From Clostridia bacterium (GTDB taxonomy: Bacteria > Bacillota > Clostridia > Christensenellales > Aristaeellaceae), in assembly GCA_017545905.1 (NCBI GenBank), contig JAFWXL010000014.1:1-35931 (forward strand): DNA of 35,931 nucleotides, written 5' to 3'. Shown one piece after another: positions 1-7,939 of this stretch (position 1 is the stretch's first letter; each line of letters starts with the position of its first letter). The position numbers were made by a program, and so were the translations under genes. Under the pieces are notes generated by a model. That model saw only the letters and a list, made by a program, of their open reading frames with translations, was not told the DNA's origin and did not search any database.

Positions 1-1136
1 GTGCCGCCTTCGGCGAGGATCTTCTCAACCACAGCGTTGGAGCCGACGAAGTCGCCGGAATCCTTCGCATACTGATACAGGAACTCTTCGCTCATGGTGA
101 AGAACAGGATGAAGTCCTTCACAGCAGCCTTGGTGGCTTCGTCCATCTGAGCAACCTTGGCCTCGTTCGCGCCGATCCAGGTGCCGCCCCAGCTGTAGCC
201 AACCGGGCCAACGACCATGCGCCAGTCGCCGTAGGTGCCGCCGTCCTTCTCGCAGGCAGCCTTCATCTCTTCGTCGTTCATGGTGTCGTTGGTGGTCAGG
301 CCGCAGTTCGGCTTGAGGGTGTAGTGCAGGCCCCAGGTCGGGAGCAGGAAGCACAGGGTGGTGTCGTTCTTCATGCCGTTGAACCAGGCCTCGGACCAAG
401 CGGTGCCCTTATTGGACAGATCGTCTTCCTCGAGGATCTTGCACAGATCGAGGTAGTCGTAGAGGATCGGGTCGATGACGAGCTTGCCGTCGACAACCCA
501 GCCCTGCTCACGGCCGTAGTTGTAAGCGTTCCAGATGTCGCCAGCGCCGACGACCATCTTCACGGCGCCTTCGGAAGCCTCGTTCAGCTCCGCAGCGGTC
601 TCCATGAACAGATCCCAGTCAGCGACCTTCTCCTGCATTTCTTCCGGAGTGGTGACGCCCAGGTACTTCTCAGCCAGGGAAGCGCGATACATCAGCGCGC
701 CCGGAGTGGCCTGCCAGGACAGACCCTTGAGCTGACCGTTGACGTTGCTGGTGCCGATCTGCTTCATGACCGGGATCGCAGCAGCGACTTCTACCTCGGT
801 GATGCCCACGGTGCCCATCAGGTCCGCAGTCACATCGCTGTTGACGTACTTCTTGACGAAGGCCGCCTCGAGGGTGAAGATGTCCGGGGCTTCGGCGCCA
901 GCGGCGTCGGCAGCCATGATGGTGTCGACCTTGGAGGTATACTCACCGCCGTCGGTCGGATAGATGGTGTACTTGATCTCAACGTTCGGATGAGACGGCT
1001 TGTAGTACTTTTCGATCATGCCTTCGAGCTCATTGGTGAAGGACCACACGTTCAGCGTGATCTTCTCCTCAGCGAAAGCGGAGCCCGCGATCACGATCAT
1101 CGCGAGAACCAGGACCAGAGAGAGGATCTTCTTCAT
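1..1136 (-). CDS. Sugar-type ABC transporter solute-binding protein, C-terminus beyond window
   Basis: The protein would bind a substrate, probably a carbohydrate, outside the membrane for an ABC importer; no permease gene is in view. 378 codons are visible and the frame is still open at the left edge. The N-terminus MKKILSLVLVLAMIVIAGSAFA is a signal peptide ending in AFA, apparently for signal peptidase I, because no lipobox cysteine is present. The following region, with NVWSFTNELEGMIEKYY and APDIFTLEAAFVKKYV, has the pattern of extracellular solute-binding family 1. The ATG at 1136 is supported by AGGAGG at 1145-1150. A near-consensus promoter, a 20-bp palindrome and two hairpins lie in its leader. 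The family is clear; the substrate is unknown. Confidence 0.88.
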   Translation of the reverse strand, partial: MKKILSLVLVLAMIVIAGSAFAEEKITLNVWSFTNELEGMIEKYYKPSHPNVEIKYTIYPTDGGEYTSKVDTIMAADAAGAEAPDIFTLEAAFVKKYVNSDVTADLMGTVGITEVEVAAAIPVMKQIGTSNVNGQLKGLSWQATPGALMYRASLAEKYLGVTTPEEMQEKVADWDLFMETAAELNEASEGAVKMVVGAGDIWNAYNYGREQGWVVDGKLVIDPILYDYLDLCKILEEDDLSNKGTAWSEAWFNGMKNDTTLCFLLPTWGLHYTLKPNCGLTTNDTMNDEEMKAACEKDGGTYGDWRMVVGPVGYSWGGTWIGANEAKVAQMDEATKAAVKDFILFFTMSEEFLYQYAKDSGDFVGSNAVVEKILAEGG

Positions 1137-1160
1137 AAGGGAAACCTCCTTTTATTATTT

Positions 1161-1202
1161 GCGGCGAACCGCAGTTTCTGCGCAAAACACCGGTTTGCGC
1201 AG
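1161..1202 (-). promoter_or_regulatory. Leader hairpins of the binding-protein mRNA
   Basis: CTGCGCAAA (1178-1186) pairs perfectly with TTTGCGCAG (1194-1202) around a 7-nt loop. GCGG (1161-1164) pairs with CCGC (1169-1172), giving a UUCG tetraloop in the mRNA. Both lie between the promoter and the ribosome site. There is no U-run, so this is not a terminator; it may stabilise the transcript or regulate it. Confidence 0.5.
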
Positions 1203-1203
1203 C

Positions 1204-1223
1204 GGAGTTATTGCAATAACTCC
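1204..1223. promoter_or_regulatory. Perfect 20-bp palindrome at the start of transcription, possible operator
   Basis: GGAGTTATTGCAATAACTCC is a perfect palindrome starting about 8 nt after the predicted transcription start of the binding-protein gene. That position suits a repressor operator, for example of a LacI-type sugar regulator, but it could equally be the first RNA hairpin of the leader. No regulator gene is adjacent in the window. Confidence 0.55.
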
Positions 1224-1236
1224 TGAGTTTGGTAAT

Positions 1237-1264
1237 ATTATATCATAACCAAGAGGCTTGTCAA
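1237..1264 (-). promoter_or_regulatory. Sigma-A promoter of the binding-protein gene
   Basis: On the minus strand TTGACA (1264-1259) and TATAAT (1242-1237) are both perfect and separated by 16 bp. Transcription should start near 1230, giving a leader of roughly 95 nt. Confidence 0.85.
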
Positions 1265-1441
1265 GCGCATTTGGTCAGTCCTCATATGTTTTTCGTAAAT
1301 TTTCGGATGTTCTGCCTATCGAAAACGAACGAAAACGATTATGGTTTATGCATATCTGTAAAAAAAGTGTACCTTTTGCCGCCTGCAATGCAGGCATGCA
1401 CAGCGCTTTCACAATGGTACTTCCCTCTTCCCCTTTCCTTA
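1265..1441. other. AT-richer intergenic stretch without a gene
   Basis: This stretch lies between the divergent promoters of the binding-protein and ABC-F genes. I see no gene. The only structure is a small stem, GCCTGC (1381-1386) with GCAGGC (1390-1395). Confidence 0.5.
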
Positions 1442-1450
1442 TGGTATAAT
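1442..1450 (+). promoter_or_regulatory. Extended -10 promoter of the ABC-F gene
   Basis: TGGTATAAT is a perfect -10 with the TGn extension. No good -35 is seen about 17 bp upstream, as is usual for extended -10 promoters. The predicted start is near 1457, about 70 nt before the ATG. Confidence 0.6.
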
Positions 1451-1473
1451 GATAGTTACTGTGTCCGGCGCAG

Positions 1474-1494
1474 CCGGCGTCCAGAAGACGCCGG
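1474..1494 (+). promoter_or_regulatory. Hairpin in the ABC-F leader
   Basis: CCGGCGTC (1474-1481) and GACGCCGG (1487-1494) form an 8-bp stem with a 5-nt loop close to the 5' end of the predicted mRNA. No U-run follows. Some ABC-F genes are controlled by leader attenuation, but no upstream peptide with a clear ribosome site is visible here. Confidence 0.4.
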
Positions 1495-1525
1495 AACGCT
1501 TCATATCGGCTATAAGGAGTATATC

Positions 1526-3082
1526 ATGAGCATTTTAACCGTAGAACATCTCTTCCACGGCTTTGGCGACCGAGCAATCTTCGAGGACGTCTCCTTCCGC
1601 CTGCTCAAGGGCGAGCACATCGGCCTCATCGGCGCAAACGGCGAGGGCAAATCCACCTTCATGAACACCATCACCGGCAAGCTCCAGCCCGACGAGGGCT
1701 CCATCGAGTGGGCCAGAAACGTTCGCGTGGGATATCTGGATCAGCATGCCGCGCTTGCCCCGGGCATGACCATTGCCGATGTGCTGCGCAGCGCATTCGC
1801 GCATCTGTTCAACCTGGAAACCCGCATGAACGACATCTGTGCGCAGCTGGAAACCGCCGGCGAGGACGAGATGACGACGATGCTCGAGGAGCTGGGCTCC
1901 ATTCAGGAAACGCTGGACAGCCACGACTTTTTCAATCTCGATTCCAAGGTGGAAGAGGTTGCGCAGGCCTTCGGCTTCATGGACGTCGGGCTTGACCGTC
2001 AGGTCACCGACCTGAGCGGCGGCCAGCGCACCAAGCTGCTGCTGGCTAAGCTGCTTCTGGAAAAGCCGGACATCCTGCTGCTCGACGAGCCGACCAACTA
2101 CCTCGACGAGGAGCACATCTCCTGGCTCAAGCGCTATCTGGTGGAATACGAGAATGCGTTCATCCTCATCTCCCACGATATCCCCTTCCTCAATTCGGTC
2201 ATCAATATCGTCTATCACATGGAAAACCGCAAGCTCAACCGCTATGTGGGCGACTACGACCGCTTCAAAGAGGTCTATGCCATGCAGCAGGCGCAGCTGG
2301 AAGCCGCCTACAAGCGCCAGCAGCAGGAGATCAGCGAGCTCAAGGATTTCGTCAACCGCAACAAGGCCCGTGTGGCTACACGCAACATGGCCATGTCCCG
2401 CCAGAAGAAGCTTGATAAAATGGACATCATCGAGCTGGCCGCGGAAAAGCCCAAGCCTGAATTCAATTTCAAAACCGGCCGCGCGCCCAGCCGCTATATC
2501 TTTATGACGAAGGATCTGGTCATTGGCTACGATGAGCCGCTCTCAAAACCGCTCACGCTCTCCATGGAGAGCGGACAGAAGATCGCGCTCGTCGGCGCTA
2601 ACGGTATCGGCAAAACTACGCTGCTGCGCAGCATTCTGGGCCTGATTCCTTCCCTCTCCGGCTCCGTGGAGCTGGGCAATTATCTGCAGATCGGCTATTT
2701 TGAGCAGGAGGTTGCCGCAGACAATTCCACCACCTGCATTGAGGAAATCTGGAAGGAATTCCCCACGCTCAATCAGGCCGAGGTGCGCGCAATGCTCGCC
2801 AAGTGCGGCCTGACCACCAAGCATATCGAAAGCCAGGTCCGCGTGCTCAGCGGCGGCGAGCAGGCCAAGGTTCGCCTGTGTAAGCTGATCAATCGAGAAA
2901 CCAACATCCTCCTGCTGGACGAGCCGACCAACCATCTGGATCAGGACGCCAAGGATGAGCTGGGGCGCGCGCTCAAGGCTTACAAGGGCAGCGTGCTGCT
3001 CATCTGCCACGAGCCGGAATTCTACATGGACGTCGTCAGCGAGGTATGGGACTGCAGCAAGTGGACGACGAAGATCCTGTAA
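1526..3082 (+). CDS. ABC-F family ATPase (YbiT/YkpA-like)
   Basis: The protein is 518 residues, a normal ABC-F size, with two ATP-binding cassettes and no membrane segment. It should act on ribosomes rather than as a transporter. Cassette 1 has Walker A GANGEGKST (36-44), signature LSGGQRTK and Walker B ILLLDEPTNYLD. Cassette 2 has GANGIGKTT, LSGGEQAKV and LLLDEPTNHLD. The linker between them is basic and glutamine-rich (YKRQQQEISELKDFV), as in the ABC-F interdomain helix. The sequence resembles the housekeeping YbiT/YkpA branch more than the antibiotic-resistance branches; that is my reading without a tree. The ATG at 1526 follows AAGGAG at 1514-1519. The gene stands alone with its own promoter, and a repeat element (R1) follows its stop. 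Confidence 0.93.
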   Translation: MSILTVEHLFHGFGDRAIFEDVSFRLLKGEHIGLIGANGEGKSTFMNTITGKLQPDEGSIEWARNVRVGYLDQHAALAPGMTIADVLRSAFAHLFNLETRMNDICAQLETAGEDEMTTMLEELGSIQETLDSHDFFNLDSKVEEVAQAFGFMDVGLDRQVTDLSGGQRTKLLLAKLLLEKPDILLLDEPTNYLDEEHISWLKRYLVEYENAFILISHDIPFLNSVINIVYHMENRKLNRYVGDYDRFKEVYAMQQAQLEAAYKRQQQEISELKDFVNRNKARVATRNMAMSRQKKLDKMDIIELAAEKPKPEFNFKTGRAPSRYIFMTKDLVIGYDEPLSKPLTLSMESGQKIALVGANGIGKTTLLRSILGLIPSLSGSVELGNYLQIGYFEQEVAADNSTTCIEEIWKEFPTLNQAEVRAMLAKCGLTTKHIESQVRVLSGGEQAKVRLCKLINRETNILLLDEPTNHLDQDAKDELGRALKAYKGSVLLICHEPEFYMDVVSEVWDCSKWTTKIL

Positions 3083-3105
3083 GACGACAGGGAACGATCG
3101 GGAAC

Positions 3106-3165
3106 TCCGTCTCCGAACCCCTGCTGGGGATGCAATCCCCAGCCCCCTTCTTCTCTACGCGGCGG
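3106..3165 (+). repeat. Two-hairpin intergenic element, copy R1 (first stem degraded)
   Basis: The second stem is intact: CTGGGGAT (3124-3131) with ATCCCCAG (3135-3142), loop GCA. It is followed by a tail CTTCTTCTCTACGCGG. The first stem (about 3109-3120) survives only as a weak GGAAC/TCTCC remnant. The element begins about 25 nt after the ABC-F stop and is read in the same direction as that gene. Confidence 0.75.
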
Positions 3166-3170
3166 CTTCA

Positions 3171-3459
3171 TGAAGCTAATCATGGTAAACTCCGTTTGCC
3201 TGCACCAACTCCTTAAAGCCACACATATACCGTCTCATTCCGTCTGCGTAAAAGCACAGTTGCGACTCTGTCGCACGCGTGCGCCGCAAACGTAGCTCCG
3301 CTGCTGTACCATTTCTTATACCTCCCCAGCGTTCGCGGGTGGTATGGGAATCCAGAGGGATGCAGGAGGGGCGTGCAGCTCCTCCTCATCCTTCTGGGCA
3401 TAGCGCAGCGCGTTTCCCTGCGCAGCGCGTTCCGCGCCGCAGGCAATTTCATTGATGCA
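3171..3459. other. Intergenic stretch without a recognisable gene
   Basis: No frame here has a ribosome site and a convincing product. I see a short direct repeat, GCGCAGCGCGTT, near 3406 and again near 3421, and an imperfect stem around 3363-3386 (AGGAGG with CCTCCT). It may be decayed sequence. Confidence 0.4.
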
Positions 3460-3503
3460 AAAGAACTCCTCAGATCATCATCGCGTGATCCGAGGAGTTC
3501 TTT
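3460..3503 (-). terminator. Rho-independent terminator of the small secreted protein gene
   Basis: AAAGAACTCCTC (3460-3471) and GAGGAGTTCTTT (3492-3503) form a perfect 12-bp outer stem, with an inner GATCA/TGATC stem. On the minus strand it ends in TTTTGC. It lies about 15 nt downstream of the stop at 3518. Confidence 0.85.
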
Positions 3504-3517
3504 CCTTATTCTCTTAA

Positions 3518-4024
3518 TCAGCCAACCTCAGCCGTGGAATCAACCACTTCAGCGCCGTCAGTGCTCACGCTCATGGAACTGAGCATCGCCTGCACCTGCG
3601 CGTCGATCTGCGCAGCGCCCAGCTCCTGCGGATACACCGCGCTGAACACCAGCGTCTCGCTGGCATCTACAACGACCAGCGTCACATCCAGCGCTTCCTG
3701 TCCCGCCTCAAAGTAGCTGAAGCGCAAGCCCTGCGCCGGACAGCCGCCGATTTCACTCACGCCCAGCTCGCGCACATCCGTCGCGCCGACCCATTCGCTG
3801 GCAATCAGATCGCCCAGCGTCATGTCAAAGGATGCATAGCGAACCAGCTGCACGCGCGCGCCGCCGGCAAGCTGATAGGTCTGGATGAAGTCTCCGTCGT
3901 CAAAAGCGACATTCTCCACCAGCTGCGCATCCTGTTCCAATTCCACCAGCAGCACGCTGCCCTCGGCCAGCGCCGCGCCGGCCAGCAGCATCAGCGCAAG
4001 CATCACAGCAAATACCTTTTTCAT
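3518..4024 (-). CDS. Small secreted protein of unknown function
   Basis: I do not recognise the family of this 168-residue protein. It starts with a clear signal peptide, MKKVFAVMLALMLLAGAALA, with no lipobox cysteine, so it should be exported and released or wall-associated. The mature part is acidic, with alternating hydrophobic stretches (RVQLVRYASFDMTLGDLI, DVTLVVVDASETLVFSAVY) that suggest a compact beta-rich fold, and a single cysteine in GGCPAQG. The ATG at 4024 follows AAGGAGGAG at 4032-4040. It lies only 17 nt after the dehydrogenase stop and is probably co-transcribed with it; a strong terminator closes the unit. Confidence 0.75.
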   Translation of the reverse strand: MKKVFAVMLALMLLAGAALAEGSVLLVELEQDAQLVENVAFDDGDFIQTYQLAGGARVQLVRYASFDMTLGDLIASEWVGATDVRELGVSEIGGCPAQGLRFSYFEAGQEALDVTLVVVDASETLVFSAVYPQELGAAQIDAQVQAMLSSMSVSTDGAEVVDSTAEVG

Positions 4025-4041
4025 CGGATATCTCCTCCTTT

Positions 4042-5025
4042 TTACTTCACCTCATAGGGATAGGACTCGCCGCGCTCAAACGCAGCGCACGCCTCTACAA
4101 CACAATTCGCCATATCATGCACCGTTACGTCCGTATAAAACGCTGTATGCGGCGCGACGATCACATTCGGAAAACTGTTGAGCAGTGCCAGCTCACGGTT
4201 GTTCATCGCCTCGCCCGTGTGATTGAGGTAATACAGACCATATTCATTTTCGATCACGTCCAGACCAGCCGCGCCGACATGACCGCTCTCCAGCGCGTCA
4301 ATCAGCGCCATCGTATCAATCAGGCCGCCGCGCGCAGTATTGATCAGAATCACGCCGGGCTTCATCTTCGCCAGCGTACCGGCATGGATCATATGATGGT
4401 TATCCTTCGTCGCCGGGCAGTGCAGCGAAATCACATCGCACTCCCTGTAGATTGTCTCCAGATCCACCATTTCGCACAGCTGCGCCGCCTCTTCCCCCGG
4501 ATACCGGTCATAGCCCAGCAGACGGCAGCCAAAGCCGGAAAGATGCTTGAGCACAGTCCTGCCAATCCGGCCCGTGCCGATCACGCCGACGGTCATCTTC
4601 GAGAGTTCGCGCCCGCGCTTGCCCGGCAGCGAGTAATCCTGCAGTCTGGCGCGATCGAGCACATACGGAAACTTGCGGCAGCACATGAGCATCAGCATAA
4701 TCGCATAGTTCGCCACGGATTCCGGCGAATACACCACACTCGCCACGCGCAGACCCAGCTTTCTCGCCGCTTTCATGTCGATATGCTCCGTACCGATGGA
4801 ACGCGTGAGGATATAGCGGACGCCCTGTGCGGCCAGCGCCGTGAGCAGCGCTTCGTTCATATCGGTCACGATGATGCTGATTGCATCGCAGCCCTTGGCC
4901 AGATGCGCATTTTCCACCGAGGGATAATCCGCGCAGGTCGCGTATTCAAAGCCCTCCTTCGCACAGAGCTGATCAAAGTATTCCTTTTCATCAAACGTGC
5001 GGAAGCTGTATACCAGAATCTTCAT
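4042..5025 (-). CDS. D-lactate dehydrogenase, VanH-like D-2-hydroxyacid dehydrogenase
   Basis: The enzyme should reduce pyruvate or another 2-ketoacid to the D-2-hydroxyacid with NADH in the cytoplasm. It has 327 residues, a normal length. The Rossmann motif is GTGRIG (150-155). The catalytic set is R232 in TARGG, a glutamate in DVIENE (256-261) and H293 in APHTAFYTD. The stretches TRSIGTEHID and YSPESVANYAIMLMLM are close to VanH and D-LDH. There is no VanA ligase or VanX gene nearby, so a fermentative role is more likely than glycopeptide resistance. The ATG at 5025 has GGAGGAG just upstream; the open frame runs further back to 5094 but that part crosses the promoter. Confidence 0.9.
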   Translation of the reverse strand: MKILVYSFRTFDEKEYFDQLCAKEGFEYATCADYPSVENAHLAKGCDAISIIVTDMNEALLTALAAQGVRYILTRSIGTEHIDMKAARKLGLRVASVVYSPESVANYAIMLMLMCCRKFPYVLDRARLQDYSLPGKRGRELSKMTVGVIGTGRIGRTVLKHLSGFGCRLLGYDRYPGEEAAQLCEMVDLETIYRECDVISLHCPATKDNHHMIHAGTLAKMKPGVILINTARGGLIDTMALIDALESGHVGAAGLDVIENEYGLYYLNHTGEAMNNRELALLNSFPNVIVAPHTAFYTDVTVHDMANCVVEACAAFERGESYPYEVK

Positions 5026-5064
5026 CCGATCTCCTCCATCCAAAGCGCCATAGCTTTCGACCTG

Positions 5065-5094
5065 ATTATACCATCCCGTGCATACATCCGTCAA
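5065..5094 (-). promoter_or_regulatory. Promoter of the D-lactate dehydrogenase unit
   Basis: On the minus strand TTGACG (5094-5089) and TATAAT (5070-5065) are 18 bp apart. The predicted leader is about 35 nt and contains the GGAGGAG ribosome site. The promoter is back to back with that of the asparaginase gene. Confidence 0.75.
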
Positions 5095-5114
5095 AGTTCT
5101 TCTTTTTTCCTTCT

Positions 5115-5143
5115 TTGCGCAGCGCGCAGCAGTGTGATATAAT
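5115..5143 (+). promoter_or_regulatory. Promoter of the asparaginase gene
   Basis: TTGCGC (5115-5120) and a perfect TATAAT (5138-5143) have 17-bp spacing. Transcription should start near 5150, leaving a 45-nt leader. Its -35 lies about 20 bp from that of the divergent dehydrogenase promoter, so the two could influence each other. Confidence 0.7.
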
Positions 5144-5195
5144 CGCCTTACAATCGCCCTATGATATAGAAGAAACGCCGAAAGGATTCTTTCAT

Positions 5196-6197
5196 ATGAA
5201 GAATATTCTGCTCATCGCCACCGGCGGCACCATCGCCTCCCGCCCGACAGAGGGCGGCCTTGCGCCTCAGCTTCGCGCAGAGGACATTCTCTCCTGCGTG
5301 CCCGCGCTGGCAGATCTCTGCCGCATCGACGCGCTGCAGCTGCTCAACATCGATTCCACCAACATGACCCCGGAAAACTGGCTGATCATCGCCGATTGCG
5401 TGAAGGAAAACTACTTCCGCTACGACGGCTTTGTCATCACGCACGGCACGGACACCATGGCTTACACCGCCAGCGCACTCAGCTATCTCATCCAGAACAG
5501 CGCAAAGCCCATCGTGCTCACCGGCTCGCAGAAGTCCATCTACGATCAGGAAACCGACGCGCGGCGCAATCTCTATGACGCCTTCCTCGCCGCGCAGGAC
5601 AACGCCCTTTTCGGCGTGATGCTGGTGTTTGACGGGCGCGTGATCAGCGGTACCCGCGCGCGCAAGACGCGCACAAAATCCATGAATGCGTTTTCTTCCA
5701 TCGATTATCCGGAACTGGCGCTGCTGCGCGACGGAAAGATCCTGCACTATATCCGCCAGCAGCGTCCGGCCGGGCTGCCTGCATTCTATGAAAAGCTCAA
5801 TCCGCGCGTCTTTGTCCTGCGGCTGATTCCGGGCATGAGCCCGGCAGTGCTGCATCTGCTGCTGCCGGAGTTTGATGCGCTGGTGATTGAGAGCTTCGGC
5901 GTGGGCGGTCTGCCCTGTTATGAGCAAAAGGATTTCCTCGACGCCGTGAACGCATGGAGCGCCGAGGGTAAGCCAATCGTCATCACCACGCAGGTGCCGC
6001 ACGAGGGCAGTGACATCGGCGTATATCAGGTTGGCGCGCGCGCCAAGAGCATTGCCGGCGTGCTGCAGGCGCACACCATGACCGCGGAAAGCGCCGTGAC
6101 CAAGCTGATGTGGATTCTGCCCCAGACCAAGGATCTCGAGCGCATTGAGCAGCTCTTTTACACGCCGGTCGCGCACGATCTGCTGAAGTTCGAGTAA
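5196..6197 (+). CDS. ansA: L-asparaginase, cytoplasmic type I
   Basis: The enzyme hydrolyses asparagine to aspartate and ammonia. At 333 residues it has the usual size and no signal peptide, which fits the cytoplasmic type I enzyme. The first catalytic motif is ATGGTIAS with nucleophile T12; the second is THGTDTM with T85 and D86; TGSQKSIYDQETDARRNL follows, as in the family. The ATG at 5196 is preceded by AAAGGA (5181-5186). It is a single-gene unit with its own promoter, a repeat element (R2) right after the stop and a strong bidirectional terminator beyond that. Related glutamyl-tRNA amidotransferase GatD is unlikely, because it carries an extra N-terminal domain. Confidence 0.92.
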   Translation: MKNILLIATGGTIASRPTEGGLAPQLRAEDILSCVPALADLCRIDALQLLNIDSTNMTPENWLIIADCVKENYFRYDGFVITHGTDTMAYTASALSYLIQNSAKPIVLTGSQKSIYDQETDARRNLYDAFLAAQDNALFGVMLVFDGRVISGTRARKTRTKSMNAFSSIDYPELALLRDGKILHYIRQQRPAGLPAFYEKLNPRVFVLRLIPGMSPAVLHLLLPEFDALVIESFGVGGLPCYEQKDFLDAVNAWSAEGKPIVITTQVPHEGSDIGVYQVGARAKSIAGVLQAHTMTAESAVTKLMWILPQTKDLERIEQLFYTPVAHDLLKFE

Positions 6198-6205
6198 CGA
6201 GAGTA

Positions 6206-6271
6206 CGTTGGGGCTATCGCCCCAAACCCCATCTGGGGATGCAATCCCCAGACCCCTTCTTCGCTTCGCGC
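6206..6271 (+). repeat. Two-hairpin intergenic element, copy R2
   Basis: The first stem is TTGGGGC (6208-6214) with GCCCCAA (6219-6225). The second stem is CTGGGGAT (6233-6240) with ATCCCCAG (6244-6251). The tail is CTTCTTCGCTTCGCG. It starts 9 nt after the asparaginase stop. Positions 6206-6259 are identical to the reverse complement of copy R4 (7951-8004). Confidence 0.9.
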
Positions 6272-6305
6272 ATATCATCAGGCATCGCTGATAATAAGAC
6301 GAAAC

Positions 6306-6339
6306 AAAATCCCCTTTTCTTGCAGAAAAGGGGATTTTT
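6306..6339. terminator. Bidirectional terminator between asparaginase and ABC ATPase genes
   Basis: A perfect 14-bp stem, AAAATCCCCTTTTC (6306-6319) with GAAAAGGGGATTTT (6325-6338), has a 5-nt loop and T-runs on both strands. It serves two convergent units and sits exactly between the inverted element copies R2 and R3. Confidence 0.93.
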
Positions 6340-6409
6340 CGCGAAGCGATAAAAGGGAGTCTGAGGGACAATGTCCCTCAGGCGGGGTTTGGGGCCAGCG
6401 GCCCCAACG
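6340..6409 (-). repeat. Two-hairpin intergenic element, copy R3
   Basis: Read on the minus strand, the first stem is TTGGGGCC (6407-6400) with GGCCCCAA (6396-6389). The second is CTGAGGGAC (6381-6373) with GTCCCTCAG (6369-6361). The tail is TCGCTTCGCG. Compared with R2 the second stem has changed on both arms while staying paired. It lies 13 nt after the ABC ATPase stop and is tail-to-tail with R2. Confidence 0.88.
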
Positions 6410-6422
6410 TCCCTCTCTTCGT

Positions 6423-7169
6423 TTACAGAACCTTGTTGAGGAAGTCCTTTGTGCGCGCGTTCTGCGGATGAGAGAATACCTCGTCCGGCGTGCCTTCCTC
6501 GATGATGTAGCCGCCGTCCATGAAGAGCACGCGGTCGGCCACCTCGCGGGCAAAGCCCATCTCATGCGTGACGATGATCATCGTCATGCCCTCGCGCGCA
6601 AGCTCCTTCATGACCTCAAGCACCTCGCCGACCATCTCCGGGTCCAGCGCGGAGGTCGGCTCGTCAAAGAGCATGATGTTCGGATTCATCGCAAGCGCAC
6701 GGGCAATCGCCACGCGCTGCTTCTGTCCGCCGGAGAGCTGCGCCGGGAAAGCGAGCGCCTTGTCGGCAAGGCCCACGCGCTCAAGCAGCTTCTTTGCATT
6801 CTCTTCCGCCGAAGCCTTATCGGCCTTCTTCAGATCGACAGGCGCGAGCGTCAGGTTGCGAAGCACGTTCATGTTATTGAACAGATTGAAATGCTGAAAC
6901 ACCATGCCCACGTTTTCGCGGACCTTGTTGATATCCACCTTTTTGTCGGTGATGTCGTATCCATCGACGACAACGGTGCCGCCTGTGATATTCTCCAGCC
7001 TGTTCATGCAGCGCAGGAACGTGGATTTGCCGCTGCCGGAAGGGCCGATGATCACGACGACCTCGCCCTCATAGATATCCGTGGATACATCCTTGAGCAC
7101 TTCAAGCCTGCCGAAGTTCTTCTTGAGGTGCTCCACATGAATCTTGACGTTGTCCTTGTTAATGGCCAT
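6423..7169 (-). CDS. glnQ: Polar amino-acid ABC transporter ATP-binding protein
   Basis: This 248-residue ATPase powers uptake of a polar amino acid. It has Walker [10 protein letters not shown] (42-50), a Q-loop region [15 protein letters not shown], signature [15 protein letters not shown], Walker [14 protein letters not shown] and the switch histidine in [10 protein letters not shown]. The [10 protein letters not shown] pattern is typical of the GlnQ/HisP/ArtP branch. The ATG at 7169 follows GAGGAGG and overlaps the permease 3' end by 11 bp, so translation is probably coupled. It is last in the unit; R3 and a strong terminator follow. The symbol reflects the family, as the true substrate cannot be read from the sequence. 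Confidence 0.93.
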   Translation of the reverse strand: MAINKDNVKIHVEHLKKNFGRLEVLKDVSTDIYEGEVVVIIGPSGSGKSTFLRCMNRLENITGGTVVVDGYDITDKKVDINKVRENVGMVFQHFNLFNNMNVLRNLTLAPVDLKKADKASAEENAKKLLERVGLADKALAFPAQLSGGQKQRVAIARALAMNPNIMLFDEPTSALDPEMVGEVLEVMKELAREGMTMIIVTHEMGFAREVADRVLFMDGGYIIEEGTPDEVFSHPQNARTKDFLNKVL

Positions 7170-7830
7170 GCTTGAGCCTCCTCTCCATGCTCTTGGCAAA
7201 GCGCGACAGCAGCGTGATCACAGCCAGATACATCACAGCAACGATCGCCCATGTCTGGAAGGACATGAACGTGTTCGCCACGACGTTCTTGGCCGTGTTC
7301 ACCAGCTCCGGGAATCCGATAACGGACAGGATGGACGTATCCTTGAGCGTGATGATGAACTGGTTGATGATGCTGGGAATCATCGTGCGGATCGCCTGAG
7401 GCAGCACAACGCGCTGCATGGCGCGCCAATACGGCAGACCGACGCTGCGCGCAGCCTCCATCTGCCCGCGGTCGACGGATTCAATACCCGCGCGGATGAT
7501 CTCGGCCATATACGCGCCGCAGTTGAGCGCCAGACAGATCGTGCCCGCCTGAAGCGCCGTGAGCATCACGCCGCCAAGGCCCATAATCGTATTGAGCAGA
7601 TACGGCACGCCAAAATAGATGAAATACGCCAGAACGATCATCGGCACGCCGCGGATGAGATCGACAAACACCACCGCAATGAAGTTGCACAGCTTATTCT
7701 TCACGACGCTCATCAGGCCCACAATCAGGCCGATGATACACGCAAAGAACAATCCGCACAATGCCAGCAGCAGCGTCTGCCCCATCGCGGTAAGCAGCAG
7801 ATTGCCGTAAATATCCAGGATTCTGAGCAC
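7159..7830 (-). CDS. glnP: Polar amino-acid ABC transporter permease
   Basis: This 223-residue membrane protein belongs to the HisM/GlnP family. It starts with a membrane helix ([20 protein letters not shown]) and has further hydrophobic segments. The EAA loop, [20 protein letters not shown], contacts the ATPase. I chose the GTG at 7830 because AAAGGGG (7846-7840) lies 9 nt upstream. An in-frame ATG at 7872 has no good ribosome site and would start inside the tail of the terminator at 7878-7907. The gene lies 183 bp behind the binding-protein gene, separated by a terminator and a repeat element, so it should be expressed at a lower level than that gene. Confidence 0.9.
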   Translation of the reverse strand: MLRILDIYGNLLLTAMGQTLLLALCGLFFACIIGLIVGLMSVVKNKLCNFIAVVFVDLIRGVPMIVLAYFIYFGVPYLLNTIMGLGGVMLTALQAGTICLALNCGAYMAEIIRAGIESVDRGQMEAARSVGLPYWRAMQRVVLPQAIRTMIPSIINQFIITLKDTSILSVIGFPELVNTAKNVVANTFMSFQTWAIVAVMYLAVITLLSRFAKSMERRLKHGH

Positions 7831-7877
7831 GAGGAGACGCCCCTTTCGTGGGTAAAATTGATGGCAGTCCATCTGTG

Positions 7878-7907
7878 AAAAAGAAGGGGCACTTCATGTG
7901 CCCCTTC
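7878..7907 (-). terminator. Terminator inside the transporter unit, between binding protein and permease
   Basis: GAAGGGGCAC (7883-7892) and GTGCCCCTTC (7898-7907) form a perfect 10-bp stem with a 5-nt loop; on the minus strand it is followed by TTTTT (7882-7878). It should stop most transcripts after the binding-protein gene and let a fraction read into the permease and ATPase genes, as in many binding-protein operons. I see no separate promoter for the permease gene. Confidence 0.85.
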
Positions 7908-7939
7908 AGGCTTATCATTGCCATTCCCCTCAAAACTGC

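Noticed and set aside
4042-5025. Part of a vancomycin-resistance cluster (VanH)
   Set aside because: The enzyme is VanH-like, but no VanA/VanB ligase, VanX dipeptidase or VanRS pair is in the window; the neighbours are a small secreted protein and an asparaginase.
7831-7872. ATG at 7872 as the permease start
   Set aside because: It has no ribosome site and lies in the tail of the terminator; the GTG at 7830 has AAAGGGG at good spacing and fits the family N-terminus.
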